Source: Sphingomonas corticis (GTDB lineage Bacteria; Pseudomonadota; Alphaproteobacteria; Sphingomonadales; Sphingomonadaceae). From it: a stretch of 64,000 nucleotides of DNA. A model generated the notes under the pieces. It searched no databases, was not told where the DNA came from, and worked only from the letters and a program-made list of their open reading frames with translations. Shown piece by piece: positions 28,718 through 37,432 of the stretch (positions within the stretch are counted from its first letter, which is position 1; each line of letters begins with the position of its first letter). Location: the NCBI RefSeq assembly GCF_012035195.1, contig NZ_JAAVJH010000011.1:52357-116356 (forward strand). The letters run 5' to 3'. Made by a program: the position numbers and the translations under genes.

Positions 28718-29799
28718 GTCCAGTAGAGCAATCGCGCCGTCGGCAGCGCGCGGGCGATCCGCTGTTCGAAGAAGCCGCGCAGGCGGCGCATCGTGTCGGC
28801 GTCGTACACCTGCTTCTCCGTGCCGAACTTGGTCCGCTTGGTCATGCGGTTCGCGTCGGTCATGTCGAGCGCCGAGCCGGGATACCATCGATCGAGCACC
28901 GCCTTCGACCCCGCGGTGAAGCGGTGGGTGATGAGCTCCACCGTCAGGTCCAGACCGGGCGCGTCGCCCAGCCGCGCCGCGGCGGCGTCGATCAGTCCGC
29001 CATAGGCGTCTTCCCAGCCGGGCGCGGCGATGATCGGCGCGATCGTCAGGCCTACGGGATAGCCGGCATCGGCCATCGCGCGCAGCGCCACCAGCCGGTC
29101 GGCCACGCGCGCGGTGCCGCCCTCGAATAGGGCGAAGGCGGGCGGATTGATCGAGGCGCGCATTCGCGTGCGGCGCTGGTGATCGAGCGCCAGCAGCGGG
29201 GCGACATCGGCGAACTTGGTCGTGAAGCGCAGCTGCGCGTCGGCCCGCCAGCGCCCGAACCAGGCGACCAGCGCCGACAGAGATCCCGTGACCGGCTCGA
29301 TCGCCAGCGGATCGGTGTAGCAGGACGCCTCGTACGTCGTGCCCTCCTCCACGCGCGCGCGGTTGCGCGAGGTGATCGTGCCCTGGCCGAGATAGTCGGG
29401 CAGCGCCGCGCAGATCTCGTCCAGATTGGCATAGGCGCGGGTGACGGGCGGACCCTTCAGCGATCCGGCGAGATAGCAGTAGCTGCAATGCGCCGGGCAC
29501 CCCTCCGCCAGGTCGACGCGCCAGTCTGCGCTGGGCGCGATCGGCTGCAGCCGCCGCTTGGACGGCGGGGCGACGACGACGGCGAGCGTCGCCTTCGCCT
29601 CGGCATAGGCGCGGCGGGGGTCCTCGTCGTCGCGCATCGTCACGCGGTCGCCGGCCAGCTCGACGACGTCCACGCCCAGCGCCGCCGCGCGCGCCATGAT
29701 GGCGCGTCCGTGCGCGAAGCCGCGCGCCGCCCGGGTGACGAGCAGGCGGCGCGGTCGCCACGGCGGACGCGCGCGGGCCGACGGTTCCTCTTCGGTCAT
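28714..29799 (-). CDS. SPL-like radical SAM protein
   Basis: 361 residues from ATG 29799; longer frames read Leu-rich antisense of the acidic gene. Radical SAM cluster motif CPAHCSYC (C-x3-C-x2-C) in DLAEGCPAHCSYCYLAGSLK, with a preceding VVAPPSKRRLQPI and later SINPPAFALFEGG. The order matches the spore photoproduct lyase (SplB)-like family. In Bacillus, SPL repairs the thymine dimer of spore DNA. Alphaproteobacteria make no spores, so members here are of unknown function and may act on other DNA or RNA lesions. It shares an overlapping unit with the phosphoesterase and is divergent from a small acidic protein gene 90 bases away. Confidence 0.85.
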   Translation of the reverse strand: MTEEEPSARARPPWRPRRLLVTRAARGFAHGRAIMARAAALGVDVVELAGDRVTMRDDEDPRRAYAEAKATLAVVVAPPSKRRLQPIAPSADWRVDLAEGCPAHCSYCYLAGSLKGPPVTRAYANLDEICAALPDYLGQGTITSRNRARVEEGTTYEASCYTDPLAIEPVTGSLSALVAWFGRWRADAQLRFTTKFADVAPLLALDHQRRTRMRASINPPAFALFEGGTARVADRLVALRAMADAGYPVGLTIAPIIAAPGWEDAYGGLIDAAAARLGDAPGLDLTVELITHRFTAGSKAVLDRWYPGSALDMTDANRMTKRTKFGTEKQVYDADTMRRLRGFFEQRIARALPTARLLYWT

Positions 29800-29889
29800 C
29801 CCCGCTCGACCGGCGGGGAGCGGAAACGTTCCGCGGATCGCGCGACCTTCGCGACGGCGAAGCGTTGGACGGCACGAAGGAGACCGACG

Positions 29890-30072
29890 ATGACGAGCCA
29901 GCCGCGCGATGAGGAACCCGGCTTCGAGGCCGACGTGGACGAGCTGCCCGAGGACGACCGCGGCTCGCCCGACACGCTGGAGGACGAGGCGCTGCCCGAG
30001 GACGACCTGCCGCAGCTGGACGAGGCGCAGGAGCAGGCGGCCGAGGAGCGCAAGGAGGGCGGCTACCAGTAG
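29890..30072 (+). CDS. small acidic protein
   Basis: 60 residues from ATG 29890 with AAGGAG upstream. About one third of residues are Asp or Glu (FEADVDELPEDDRGSPD, ALPEDDLPQLDEAQ), with no Cys and no hydrophobic core, so it is probably disordered. It is divergent from the SPL-like gene and convergent with glutaminase. Function unknown; highly acidic small proteins can mimic DNA or act as stress proteins, but nothing here shows it. Confidence 0.6.
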   Translation: MTSQPRDEEPGFEADVDELPEDDRGSPDTLEDEALPEDDLPQLDEAQEQAAEERKEGGYQ

Positions 30073-30098
30073 GCGCCGGGCGGTCGGGCCGCCGGTGA

Positions 30099-31019
30099 CT
30101 ATCCCTCGCCCAGCGGCGGCCCGAACACCGACCATCCCGTGCGCGCCACCAGCATCTCCAGCGCGCGCACGCCGAGGATGGAATTGCCGTTCTGGTCAAG
30201 GTTGGGGGACCAGACGGCGATCGACGCGGTCTGCGGCGCAATCGCCAGAATTCCACCGCCGACGCCGCTCTTCGCCGGCAGGCCGACGCGCACCGCGAAG
30301 TCGCCCGACGCGTCATAGTGGCCGCACGTCATCATCAGGGCCAGCACCGTCCGGTTCTGCCGCGCGCGACAATCCTGCACCGCGTCGTCGCTCGCCACTC
30401 GGGTGGGGAGCAGGAAGCGTCCGGCGCGCGCCAGCCCGGCGACGTCGACCGAAACGGCGCACTGGCGGGCATAGGCGTCCATCACCTCATCGCTCGCCGA
30501 GCGCACGTTGCCGTGGTGGCGCATGAAGCTGAGCATCGCGCGGTTGAGGTCGCCGCCCTGGGACAGCACCTCCTCGTCCAGCGGCACGTCGGCGCCGATC
30601 TGGTCGCGGACCAGCGCGATCACCGCGTCGCGCGCCTCTGCCCCGTGCCGCTCGACCAGCATGTCCACCACCACCAGCGCGCCCGCGTTGATGAAGGGAT
30701 TGCGCGGCAGTCCGTGGGTCCGCTCCAGATCGACGAGCGAGTTGAACGGGTCCCCCGACGGCTCCCGCCCGACGCGCTCGAACACGCGATCCTCCAGCGC
30801 GCGCAGCGCCAGGTCGAGCGCGAAGACCTTGGAGATGCTCTGTATCGGGAAAGGGTGCTGCGCACCCGCCGTCACCACCTCGCCCGCCGCAGTCGCGACG
30901 GCGATGCCGAAGGGCCCGGGAGCGACGTCGTCGCGCTTTGCATCCGCGGCCTGCTCGATCGCCTCCGCCTCGCGGTCGATGTCGGCGGCGATGTCGGCCA
31001 GTATCCCTGAAAGGTCCAT
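30099..31019 (-). CDS. glsA: glutaminase (beta-lactamase-like GlsA type)
   Basis: 306 residues, standard for the serine-dependent glutaminases that hydrolyse glutamine to glutamate and ammonia. The catalytic S-x-x-K is S61-K64 in PFPIQSISKVF. Other family blocks are GDPFNSLVDLERTHGLPRNP, FINAGALVVVDML and the late LPAKSGVGGGILAI. It is last in a run of minus-strand genes and starts 18 bases after pncB. Ammonia and glutamate supply beside NAD genes may serve NAD synthetase or the NAD-GDH at 13.3 kb; this link is inference. Confidence 0.95.
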   Translation of the reverse strand: MDLSGILADIAADIDREAEAIEQAADAKRDDVAPGPFGIAVATAAGEVVTAGAQHPFPIQSISKVFALDLALRALEDRVFERVGREPSGDPFNSLVDLERTHGLPRNPFINAGALVVVDMLVERHGAEARDAVIALVRDQIGADVPLDEEVLSQGGDLNRAMLSFMRHHGNVRSASDEVMDAYARQCAVSVDVAGLARAGRFLLPTRVASDDAVQDCRARQNRTVLALMMTCGHYDASGDFAVRVGLPAKSGVGGGILAIAPQTASIAVWSPNLDQNGNSILGVRALEMLVARTGWSVFGPPLGEG

Positions 31020-31037
31020 TCGCGTTTCCTGTTCTCG

Positions 31038-32345
31038 CTATACCGGCGTCGCGGCGTGCCGCATTCCCTCGGTGCCGAAGACGCGGCGGTAGCGCTGGAT
31101 CGCGGCGGGATCGCCGGACGCCTTGGCCGGATTGTCCGACAGCTTCACGGCGGGGCGTCCGCCGGCGGAGACGACCTTGGCCACCAGCGAGATCGGCTCC
31201 AGCCCCGCCGCGCCCATGGGATCGCACTCGCGAAAGTCGTTGGTCAGGTTCGTGCCCCAGCCGAAGCTGATCCGCACGCGTCCGTCGAAGCGGCGATAGA
31301 CCTCCTCGATCGACGCGACATCCATCCCGTCGGAGAAGATCAGCAGCTTGTCGCGCGGGTCGCGGCCGTGCGCGCGCCACCAGTCGATCAGCTGCTCGCC
31401 CGCCGCGACCGGCGGCAGGCTGTCGGGCCGGAAGCCGGTCCAGTCGGCGACCCATGCCGGCGCGTCGCGCAGGAAGGCGGCGGTGCCGAACGTGTCGGGC
31501 AGCACGACCAGCAGATTGCCGGCGTAGAGGCGCTGCCACTCCTCCAGTACGCGATACGGCGCGCGGCGGAGCGCGGCGTCGTCGTCACCGGCCAGCGCGG
31601 CGAAGACCATCGGCAGTTCGTGCGCGTTGGTGCCGATCGCCTCCAGGTCGGCGTCCATCGCCAGCAGCACGTTGGAGCTGCCCCTGAAGCGGTCGCCCAG
31701 CCCCTCCTTCAGCGCCTCCACGCACCAGCGCTGCCACAGGAAGCCGTGCCGACGCCGCGTGCCGAAGTCGGAGAGGGCGAGGTCGGGCAGTGCGCGCAGC
31801 CGCTCCACCTTCGCCCACAGCTTCGCCTTCGCGCGGGCGTAGAGCACGTCGAGCGCGAAGCGACCGTGGTGGCGCACCGCGGCGCGCGCGCGCAGTTCGT
31901 TGATGATGGAGAGCGCCGGGATCTCCCACATGGTCGTCTCGCACCACGCGCCGGCGAAGTGGAGCCGATACTGCCCGCCGTCGCGCGACAGGTCGTACTC
32001 GGGCAGGTGGAACCCGGCGAGCCAGGCGAGGAAGTCGGGCGCGAACATCCGCGCCTCGCCGTAGAAGCTGTTGCCGGCCAGCCAGATCAGCTCCTTCTTC
32101 GTGAAGCGCAGGGTGCGCGCATGGTCCAGCTGCGCGCGCAACTCGCCCTCGTCGATCGTGTCGGCCAGCCGTACCCCGCTGGTCCGGTTGATGACGGCGA
32201 ACGTGGCCTCGACGCTGCGGTGGTGCCTCCAGATCAGTTGCAGCATCAGCAGCTTGTAGAAATCGGTGTCGAGCAGGCTGCGCACGATCGGGTCCAGCCT
32301 CCAGCCGTGGTCCCACGTCCGCGTGGCGATATCGGTGATCGCCAC
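31038..32345 (-). CDS. pncB: nicotinate phosphoribosyltransferase
   Basis: 435 residues from GTG 32345, whose first base overlaps the TAG stop of nnrD (TAGTG). It makes nicotinate mononucleotide from nicotinate and PRPP in the NAD salvage (Preiss-Handler) pathway. Family features: [14 protein letters not shown] near the N-terminus, [30 protein letters not shown] with the active-site His, [32 protein letters not shown] and the phosphate site [12 protein letters not shown]. Lys near the C-terminus in [15 protein letters not shown] also fits. It is co-transcribed with NAD(P)HX dehydratase. Confidence 0.96.
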   Translation of the reverse strand: MAITDIATRTWDHGWRLDPIVRSLLDTDFYKLLMLQLIWRHHRSVEATFAVINRTSGVRLADTIDEGELRAQLDHARTLRFTKKELIWLAGNSFYGEARMFAPDFLAWLAGFHLPEYDLSRDGGQYRLHFAGAWCETTMWEIPALSIINELRARAAVRHHGRFALDVLYARAKAKLWAKVERLRALPDLALSDFGTRRRHGFLWQRWCVEALKEGLGDRFRGSSNVLLAMDADLEAIGTNAHELPMVFAALAGDDDAALRRAPYRVLEEWQRLYAGNLLVVLPDTFGTAAFLRDAPAWVADWTGFRPDSLPPVAAGEQLIDWWRAHGRDPRDKLLIFSDGMDVASIEEVYRRFDGRVRISFGWGTNLTNDFRECDPMGAAGLEPISLVAKVVSAGGRPAVKLSDNPAKASGDPAAIQRYRRVFGTEGMRHAATPV

Positions 32346-33229
32346 TATGCGGTGGCCTGCGCCGCCAGCAGGCGCGGGACGACGGGCAGCAGCTCGCGCG
32401 CCAGGAAGCCCAGCGGGCCGACCGTGGTCGCCAGCGTGGCGCCGGCCTGCCCGTGCAGCCACACGCCCCAGGCCGCGGCCTCCAGCGGCGCCACGCCGCG
32501 CGCCAGCACGCCGCCGATCACGCCCGCCAGCACGTCGCCCGACCCGGCGGTGCCCAGCCCCGGCGAGTCGCTGACGAAGGCGAGCAGCGTGCCCGACGGG
32601 TCCGCCACGATCGTACGATCCTGCTTCAGCACCACGACCGCGCCGAACCGGGCCGCGGCGTCGCGCGCGGCGGCGACGGGATCGCCCTCGATCGCCTCGC
32701 GCGCCGCGCCGGTCAGCTTGGCCAGCTCGCCGGGATGCGGCGTCAGGATCGCGCGGCCGCCCAGCGCCGCCACCGCGTCGCGCGCGTCCGCCACGGCGCC
32801 GAGCATTCCCGCGTCGATCACCGCCGCCTTCGCATCGACCAGCAGGCGGGCGAGCAGCGCGGGCGTCTGCGCGCGCTGCGCCATGCCGCAGCCGAGCACC
32901 ATCGCCTGGCATCCGTCGAGGTGAGGCGCGAGCGCGTCGGCGGCGGCCAGCGCCACCTCCCCGTCCGCGTCGACGGGCAGCGCGACGATCGCCATCTCCG
33001 GCATGGCGGTGCCCAGCGCGGTCGCGTGCGGAGCGGGAGCGGCCACCTGCACCTTCCCGGCGCCCGCGCGCAGCGCCGCCTCCGCGGTCAGGCGGACCGC
33101 GCCGGGCACGAAGGCGGAGCCGCCGAGGACGAGCACCTGCCCGCGCGAATCCTTGTCCACGCCGGCACCGATGCCGGGAAGCGGATGAGCGGCGCGCCAG
33201 GCCGCGTCGATCGCGACGGGCGCGCTCAC
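32345..33229 (-). CDS. nnrD: ADP-dependent NAD(P)H-hydrate dehydratase
   Basis: 294 residues from GTG 33229, overlapping the phosphatase stop by four bases (GTGA). It repairs damaged NAD(P)H: it converts S-NAD(P)HX to NAD(P)H using ADP. Motifs are [19 protein letters not shown] with the Ala/Gly-rich loop, [12 protein letters not shown] (163-172) and the catalytic [15 protein letters not shown] (226-240, D232). The N-terminal NnrE epimerase domain found in fused proteins is absent here; the gene for the epimerase is not in the window. The longer frame upstream lies in the phosphatase gene and is spurious. Confidence 0.92.
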   Translation of the reverse strand: MSAPVAIDAAWRAAHPLPGIGAGVDKDSRGQVLVLGGSAFVPGAVRLTAEAALRAGAGKVQVAAPAPHATALGTAMPEMAIVALPVDADGEVALAAADALAPHLDGCQAMVLGCGMAQRAQTPALLARLLVDAKAAVIDAGMLGAVADARDAVAALGGRAILTPHPGELAKLTGAAREAIEGDPVAAARDAAARFGAVVVLKQDRTIVADPSGTLLAFVSDSPGLGTAGSGDVLAGVIGGVLARGVAPLEAAAWGVWLHGQAGATLATTVGPLGFLARELLPVVPRLLAAQATA

Positions 33230-33999
33230 CCGCGAACTCCGGCGCGGTCGTTCGCATCGGTGACGGGCACCGCCTCGCGCTCCAGCGGCACGGCGTGGTT
33301 GTAGCGCGCGAGCACCAGCCCCTCCCCCGGCACCAGCCGGTATTCGGTGACCGAGCAATTGGCGACGTCGCCGGCGCGGTCGATCGCCAGCAGCCGCTCC
33401 TCGTCCAGGTTCTCGATCACGTAGCGAAGGCACAGCACCACCACCTGATGCGCCACGATCAGCACGCGCCGCCCGGCGTGGTGCAGCGCGATCGTATCCA
33501 GCACGGAGCGCAGCCGCAGGATGACGTCGCACCAGCTCTCCCCGCCGGGCGGGCGGTGGTAGAACTTGCCGAGGATGCGGCGGAACTCCGCCTGTTCGGG
33601 CAGCAGGTTGGCCACGCCAGAGGTGGTGAGGCCGTCGAGGATGCCGAACTCCTTCTCGCGCAGCCGCTCGTCGACGCAGAGCGGGACCTCCCCCGCCACG
33701 CCGCCCGCGTCGCGCACCGCCCGCGCGGTGGAGATGGCGCGCGCATAGGGGGAGACGAGGAGGGTGTCGGGCCGCTCCGCCGCGGGCATGTCGGCGAACC
33801 AGCGGCCGAGCGCGCCGGCCTGCCGCTCGCCCAGCGCGCTCAGCGCGACGTCGACGTCGCGCCCCTCCACCGCGATCCGGTCCGCGCGGGCGAGCTGCGC
33901 GGCGTCGCGCGCGACATTGCCCAGGCTCTCGCCGTGACGGACGACAAACAGGGCGGCGGGCCAGCGCCTGGCCGACCGCGCGGCTTCTCCAACCTCCAC
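33226..33999 (-). CDS. histidine phosphatase family protein
   Basis: 257 residues, phosphoglycerate-mutase-like (RHG) fold. The phospho-acceptor is H22 in [10 protein letters not shown], with Arg in [15 protein letters not shown], the Glu/Asp region [16 protein letters not shown] and the second His in [15 protein letters not shown]. Members remove phosphate from sugars, nucleotides, phosphohistidine or cobalamin intermediates. The four-base overlap with nnrD and onward coupling to pncB suggest a substrate in NAD or phosphoribosyl metabolism, but this is only context. It lies 61 bases downstream of the halogenase-like gene. Confidence 0.92.
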   Translation of the reverse strand: MEVGEAARSARRWPAALFVVRHGESLGNVARDAAQLARADRIAVEGRDVDVALSALGERQAGALGRWFADMPAAERPDTLLVSPYARAISTARAVRDAGGVAGEVPLCVDERLREKEFGILDGLTTSGVANLLPEQAEFRRILGKFYHRPPGGESWCDVILRLRSVLDTIALHHAGRRVLIVAHQVVVLCLRYVIENLDEERLLAIDRAGDVANCSVTEYRLVPGEGLVLARYNHAVPLEREAVPVTDANDRAGVRG

Positions 34000-34060
34000 A
34001 CCAACTCCTTGCGCTGCCTCGTCAATTCCATGGAGGCGAACGATCGGATCGGGGCTGGGT

Positions 34061-35560
34061 TCACGCCATGCGCGATCCCGTCTGGCGCGGCGCGGCCTCC
34101 GGACAATAAGCGTCGAGGAAGTCCTGATGGCTCGGCAGCCGGGCGGCGGCGGCGGCGACGCCGGCGCGCAGGTCGCCCAGCGCCTGCGCCAGCCGCTCGC
34201 GCGGCATGATCGCGCCGAGCGGATGATGCCGCCGCGGCTCCAGTCGCTGGCCCAGCATCACCTGCACCCACGACGCGACGCGGAACAGGTCGTGGCTGTC
34301 CTGATAGGCGTGCGCCCCTTCGGCGAACAGGGCGATCCGCTCCGCCAGCGTGTCGGGCGGGGGCGTCTCGCGGCAGCGCCGCCAGAACGGCTCGGGCCGC
34401 TCGTTCAGGTGATAGTGGAGGACGATGAAGTCGCGCACCGCCTCCATCTCGCGGCGGGCCTGCTCGTTGTAGCGTGACACCGCGGCGGGGCTGATGCCGC
34501 CGGCCGGCAGCAGCTGGATCAGGCGGGTCAGCGCGATCATGATGAGGTGGATCGACGTGGATTCGAGCGGCTCGACGAAGCCGGAGGCGAGGCTGAGTGC
34601 CACGCAATTGCCCTCCCACGCCTTCACGCGGCGGCCGGTGCGGAAGCGGATGGGGTTCGGCTCGACCAGCCGCTCGCCCGCCACGTTGGCGTAGAGCCGC
34701 GCTCGCGCCTCGTCGTCGGAGAGATGGTCGCTGCAATAGACGAGGCCGTTGCCGACGCGATGTTGCAGCGGGATGCGCCACTGCCAGCCGGCATCGTGCG
34801 CGATCGCGCGGGTGTAGGGGCGCGCCGGCTCGACCGCCGCGGTCTGCACGGGAAGGGCGCGGTCGGTGGGGAGCCATGCGCCCCAGTCCTCGAAGCCGAC
34901 GCCCAGCGCCTCGCCGATCAGCAGCGCGCGAAAGCCGGTGCAGTCGAGGAACAGGTCGCCGGCCACGCGGCGCCCGCCGGAGAGGTGTAGCGCCGCGATG
35001 TGGCCGCTCCGCCCGTCGCGCTCCACCCGCTCGATGCGCCCCTCGACCCGCGTCAGCCCCGCCGCCTCGCACCGCGAGCGAAGATACCGGGCGTAGCGGC
35101 CGGCGTCGAAATGATAGGCGTAGTTGAGCGGCGGCTCTCCCCCGGTGGCGAACCGCCCCTCCGCCGCGGCGCGGTGTTCCAGGGAATAGTCGCCGATCTC
35201 GCCGGCCATGCCCTGCCCACGCCCTTCGAGGAAGAAATGGTGGAAGTCGCCCATCCACGTCGACCGGCCGAGGTCGCCGAAGGAGTGGATGTAGCGGTCG
35301 CCCGCGCGCGCCCAGTTCTCGAACGAGATGCCGAGCTTGAAGGTGGCGCCGGTGGCGGCCATGAACTCGGCCTCGTCCAGCCCGATCAGCGCATGGAACG
35401 CGCGCACGGTGGGGATGGTCGATTCACCGACGCCGACGGTGCCGATCTCCTCCGATTCGACCAGCGTCACGTCGACCAGCGGCGCGAGCTGACGCGTCAG
35501 GATCGCCGCCGCCAGCCAGCCCGCGGTGCCCCCGCCGGCGATCACCACGCGCATCGTCAC
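34061..35560 (-). CDS. flavin-dependent tryptophan halogenase-like protein
   Basis: 499 residues. FAD motif GGGTAGW (9-15), the catalytic Lys K75 in FKLGISFENWA, the halogenase GWQWRIP block (258-264) and the EPLEST segment with the equivalent of PrnA's catalytic Glu near 333. All residues thought necessary for halogenation are present. In Caulobacterales and Sphingomonadales, paralogues of this type are often linked to TonB-dependent receptors with SapC and cupin-8 genes, where the true substrate is unknown. The same neighbours occur here: its ATG overlaps the cupin-8 stop by four bases. Confidence 0.9.
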   Translation of the reverse strand: MTMRVVIAGGGTAGWLAAAILTRQLAPLVDVTLVESEEIGTVGVGESTIPTVRAFHALIGLDEAEFMAATGATFKLGISFENWARAGDRYIHSFGDLGRSTWMGDFHHFFLEGRGQGMAGEIGDYSLEHRAAAEGRFATGGEPPLNYAYHFDAGRYARYLRSRCEAAGLTRVEGRIERVERDGRSGHIAALHLSGGRRVAGDLFLDCTGFRALLIGEALGVGFEDWGAWLPTDRALPVQTAAVEPARPYTRAIAHDAGWQWRIPLQHRVGNGLVYCSDHLSDDEARARLYANVAGERLVEPNPIRFRTGRRVKAWEGNCVALSLASGFVEPLESTSIHLIMIALTRLIQLLPAGGISPAAVSRYNEQARREMEAVRDFIVLHYHLNERPEPFWRRCRETPPPDTLAERIALFAEGAHAYQDSHDLFRVASWVQVMLGQRLEPRRHHPLGAIMPRERLAQALGDLRAGVAAAAARLPSHQDFLDAYCPEAAPRQTGSRMA

Positions 35561-36597
35561 CGCGCGAGCCGGTCGGCGATCTTCGCGCGCAGCCGCCGCG
35601 CCGCGCGCTCGTCGAGCGGGCCGAGCTCGCCGCGGACCTCATCGGGCAGGTGCGCGCCGGCGAGCGCGGGGTCGCCGAAGACGTAATGGTCGAGCATCGC
35701 GCGCCACGCCGCCTTCTCCGCCGCGGGGCGGTCGCGCAGCGACAGCAGGGCGTGGAGCAGCGTCGTCATCGGCGTGTCGGCGAAGGCGGGCGTCGCGTTC
35801 CACCAATAGTTCACCAGCACGTTGAACGGCGCCAGCGCCTCGACATGGTGCCACCACAGTGCGGGGTAGAACAGCACGTCGCCCGGCTCCAGCTCCGCCA
35901 CCTGCGCCGCGGCGAGCGCGTCGGCGAAGCGGGGAAAGCGATCGAGATCGGCGGCGTGCAGGTCCACCATGCTGACGACCTGTCCGCCGGGCGTCGGCTC
36001 CAGCGGGCCCGGGTAGAGGTTGGAGACCTGATCGGGCGGGAACAGCGTGAAGCGGCGGCGGCCGACGACGCACACCGCCAGGTTGTTCGACATGTCGTGA
36101 TGCGTCTGCGCGATCGTGCGGTTGCCGATCCAGATGCTGGCGAGCGCGGGATCGTGCCCGGCGGGCGGCACGGGCAGGGGGAGGTCGTTCTCCGCGCGGA
36201 AGCCGGGCAGGTACGCGTCGAGGTCGGTCGACCCGATGTAGATGGCGGGCGGCGCACCGTCGCCGAGGTGCGCGGCGATGCGATCGAGACAGGCGGTGAG
36301 GCCGACGCGCGCGGCGGAGAAGTTCAGCCCGCTCCAGTCGTCCCGATAGAAGAAGCGCCCGCCGATCGCCGCGTCGCCGGTGTAGGCGACGACCGGGCGA
36401 GCGGCGTCGAAGCGCTTCAGATAGGCGATCGCCGCCGTCGCGCCGTCTCGTCCGGCAACGGCGAGCGGCCAGTCGCGCGCGAGGCCGCGGAAGATGGTGG
36501 GGCGCCCGTCCGCGAGCAGCGCGTCCGGCGGGGGCAGGGCGGCCGCCTCCACCACGCGGGTGCGGCGCAGGTCCGCCACGGCGGCCGGCGCGGTCAT
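35557..36597 (-). CDS. cupin-8 (JmjC-like) domain protein
   Basis: 346 residues from ATG 36597. A double-stranded beta-helix oxygenase-like protein: substrate segment IGNRTIAQTHHDMSNNLAV with the H-x-D iron pair, FTLFPPDQVSNLYPGPLEP, GDVLFYPALWWHHVEAL with the distal His, then FNVLVNYWW. Proteins of this type may be Fe(II)/2-oxoglutarate hydroxylases acting on proteins or small molecules. It overlaps both neighbours by four bases (SapC upstream, halogenase-like downstream), so all three are translated together and probably act on one pathway. Confidence 0.88.
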   Translation of the reverse strand: MTAPAAVADLRRTRVVEAAALPPPDALLADGRPTIFRGLARDWPLAVAGRDGATAAIAYLKRFDAARPVVAYTGDAAIGGRFFYRDDWSGLNFSAARVGLTACLDRIAAHLGDGAPPAIYIGSTDLDAYLPGFRAENDLPLPVPPAGHDPALASIWIGNRTIAQTHHDMSNNLAVCVVGRRRFTLFPPDQVSNLYPGPLEPTPGGQVVSMVDLHAADLDRFPRFADALAAAQVAELEPGDVLFYPALWWHHVEALAPFNVLVNYWWNATPAFADTPMTTLLHALLSLRDRPAAEKAAWRAMLDHYVFGDPALAGAHLPDEVRGELGPLDERAARRLRAKIADRLAR

Positions 36598-37304
36598 CCC
36601 GCGACCTTCCGGCGCTTCAGCTCGATCAGCCGCGCGACGTTGTCGAGCGAGGCGGCCGCCATGGTCGCGGCACGCAGCACGCCGCTGCGATGCAGCTCCT
36701 CCAGCGCCGCGCCGGCCAGCGCGGCGAGACGGTCGCCGTCGATCGCGTGCACGTCGTCGATGCGGTAGCTGAGCCCGTCGCCGATCTCGACGTCGAGCGT
36801 CACCGGCTTCAGGAGCCCGTGCGCGGCGAGCGCGGCATAGGTCGGCGCGGCGGAGGCGTGGCCGTGGCGCAGCGCCGCCAGCACGTTGCCGATGTGGCGC
36901 AGATAGGGCGCCGCGCCGCCGTGGCGCAGGAACAGCGGCTCGCCGTCCGGCGCGCCGACGCGGGAGTCGTCGAGGTCGATGTGGATCGCGGGCGTTTCCC
37001 CGTCGTGCGCGGCGGCGTCGGCGGCGAACGGGCCGCGCTGCTGCACGGCGGGGACGTATCGGGTAGTCCACGCCTCGCCGTCGAGGAACAGGTTCTCGTC
37101 GCGGTCCAACCCGGTCAGTGCCACCGCGTACCAGCCCGCGCCCTCGTCGTGGCGGAACAGGATCGGGAAATCGCGCTGCGCCTGCTCGAACTCGGTGGGA
37201 AAGACGAGGCATTGGTTCACCGCGTCGCCGAATGCCGCACCGTGGCGGATCGCCACGCGCAGGTCGGCGTGATCCACGTTGTCGAGCCTGACGTGCCGGG
37301 TCAC
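36594..37304 (-). CDS. SapC family protein
   Basis: 236 residues from GTG 37304, with AAGG a dozen bases upstream; the longer frame is antisense of the TonB receptor gene. Named after the Campylobacter S-layer-linked SapC protein: HADLRVAIRHGAAFGDAVNQ, then CLVFPTEFEQAQRDFPILFR, YAVALTGLDRDENLFLDGEA and the later DGLSYRIDDVHAIDG. In sphingomonads SapC genes recur next to TonB-dependent receptors and halogenase-like genes; the biochemical role is unknown. It lies ~130 bases downstream of the receptor, beyond a terminator, so it depends on read-through or its own promoter. Confidence 0.88.
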   Translation of the reverse strand: MTRHVRLDNVDHADLRVAIRHGAAFGDAVNQCLVFPTEFEQAQRDFPILFRHDEGAGWYAVALTGLDRDENLFLDGEAWTTRYVPAVQQRGPFAADAAAHDGETPAIHIDLDDSRVGAPDGEPLFLRHGGAAPYLRHIGNVLAALRHGHASAAPTYAALAAHGLLKPVTLDVEIGDGLSYRIDDVHAIDGDRLAALAGAALEELHRSGVLRAATMAAASLDNVARLIELKRRKVAG

Positions 37305-37387
37305 GGGGATGCAGTCGCCTTCTGTCGGGTCGCCTGGAAGATGGCGTGGAATGATAGGCGCGCCGGGCGCGTGCTCAAGCCCCCTAC

Positions 37388-37420
37388 AAAAAAGCGGGCC
37401 GCCTCGAAGGGCGGCCCAGG
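37388..37420 (-). terminator. Rho-independent terminator after the TonB receptor
   Basis: On the minus strand GGGCCGCC-CTTCGA-GGCGGCCC is followed by GCTTTTTT, a classic stem with a T-run. It lies 12 bases beyond the receptor stop and before SapC. Confidence 0.88.
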
Positions 37421-37432
37421 GGGAGGAACCGG

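Noticed and set aside
31056..32924. 622-codon plus-strand frame over pncB/nnrD
   Set aside because: Antisense shadow; both minus-strand genes have complete active-site motifs and coupled starts.
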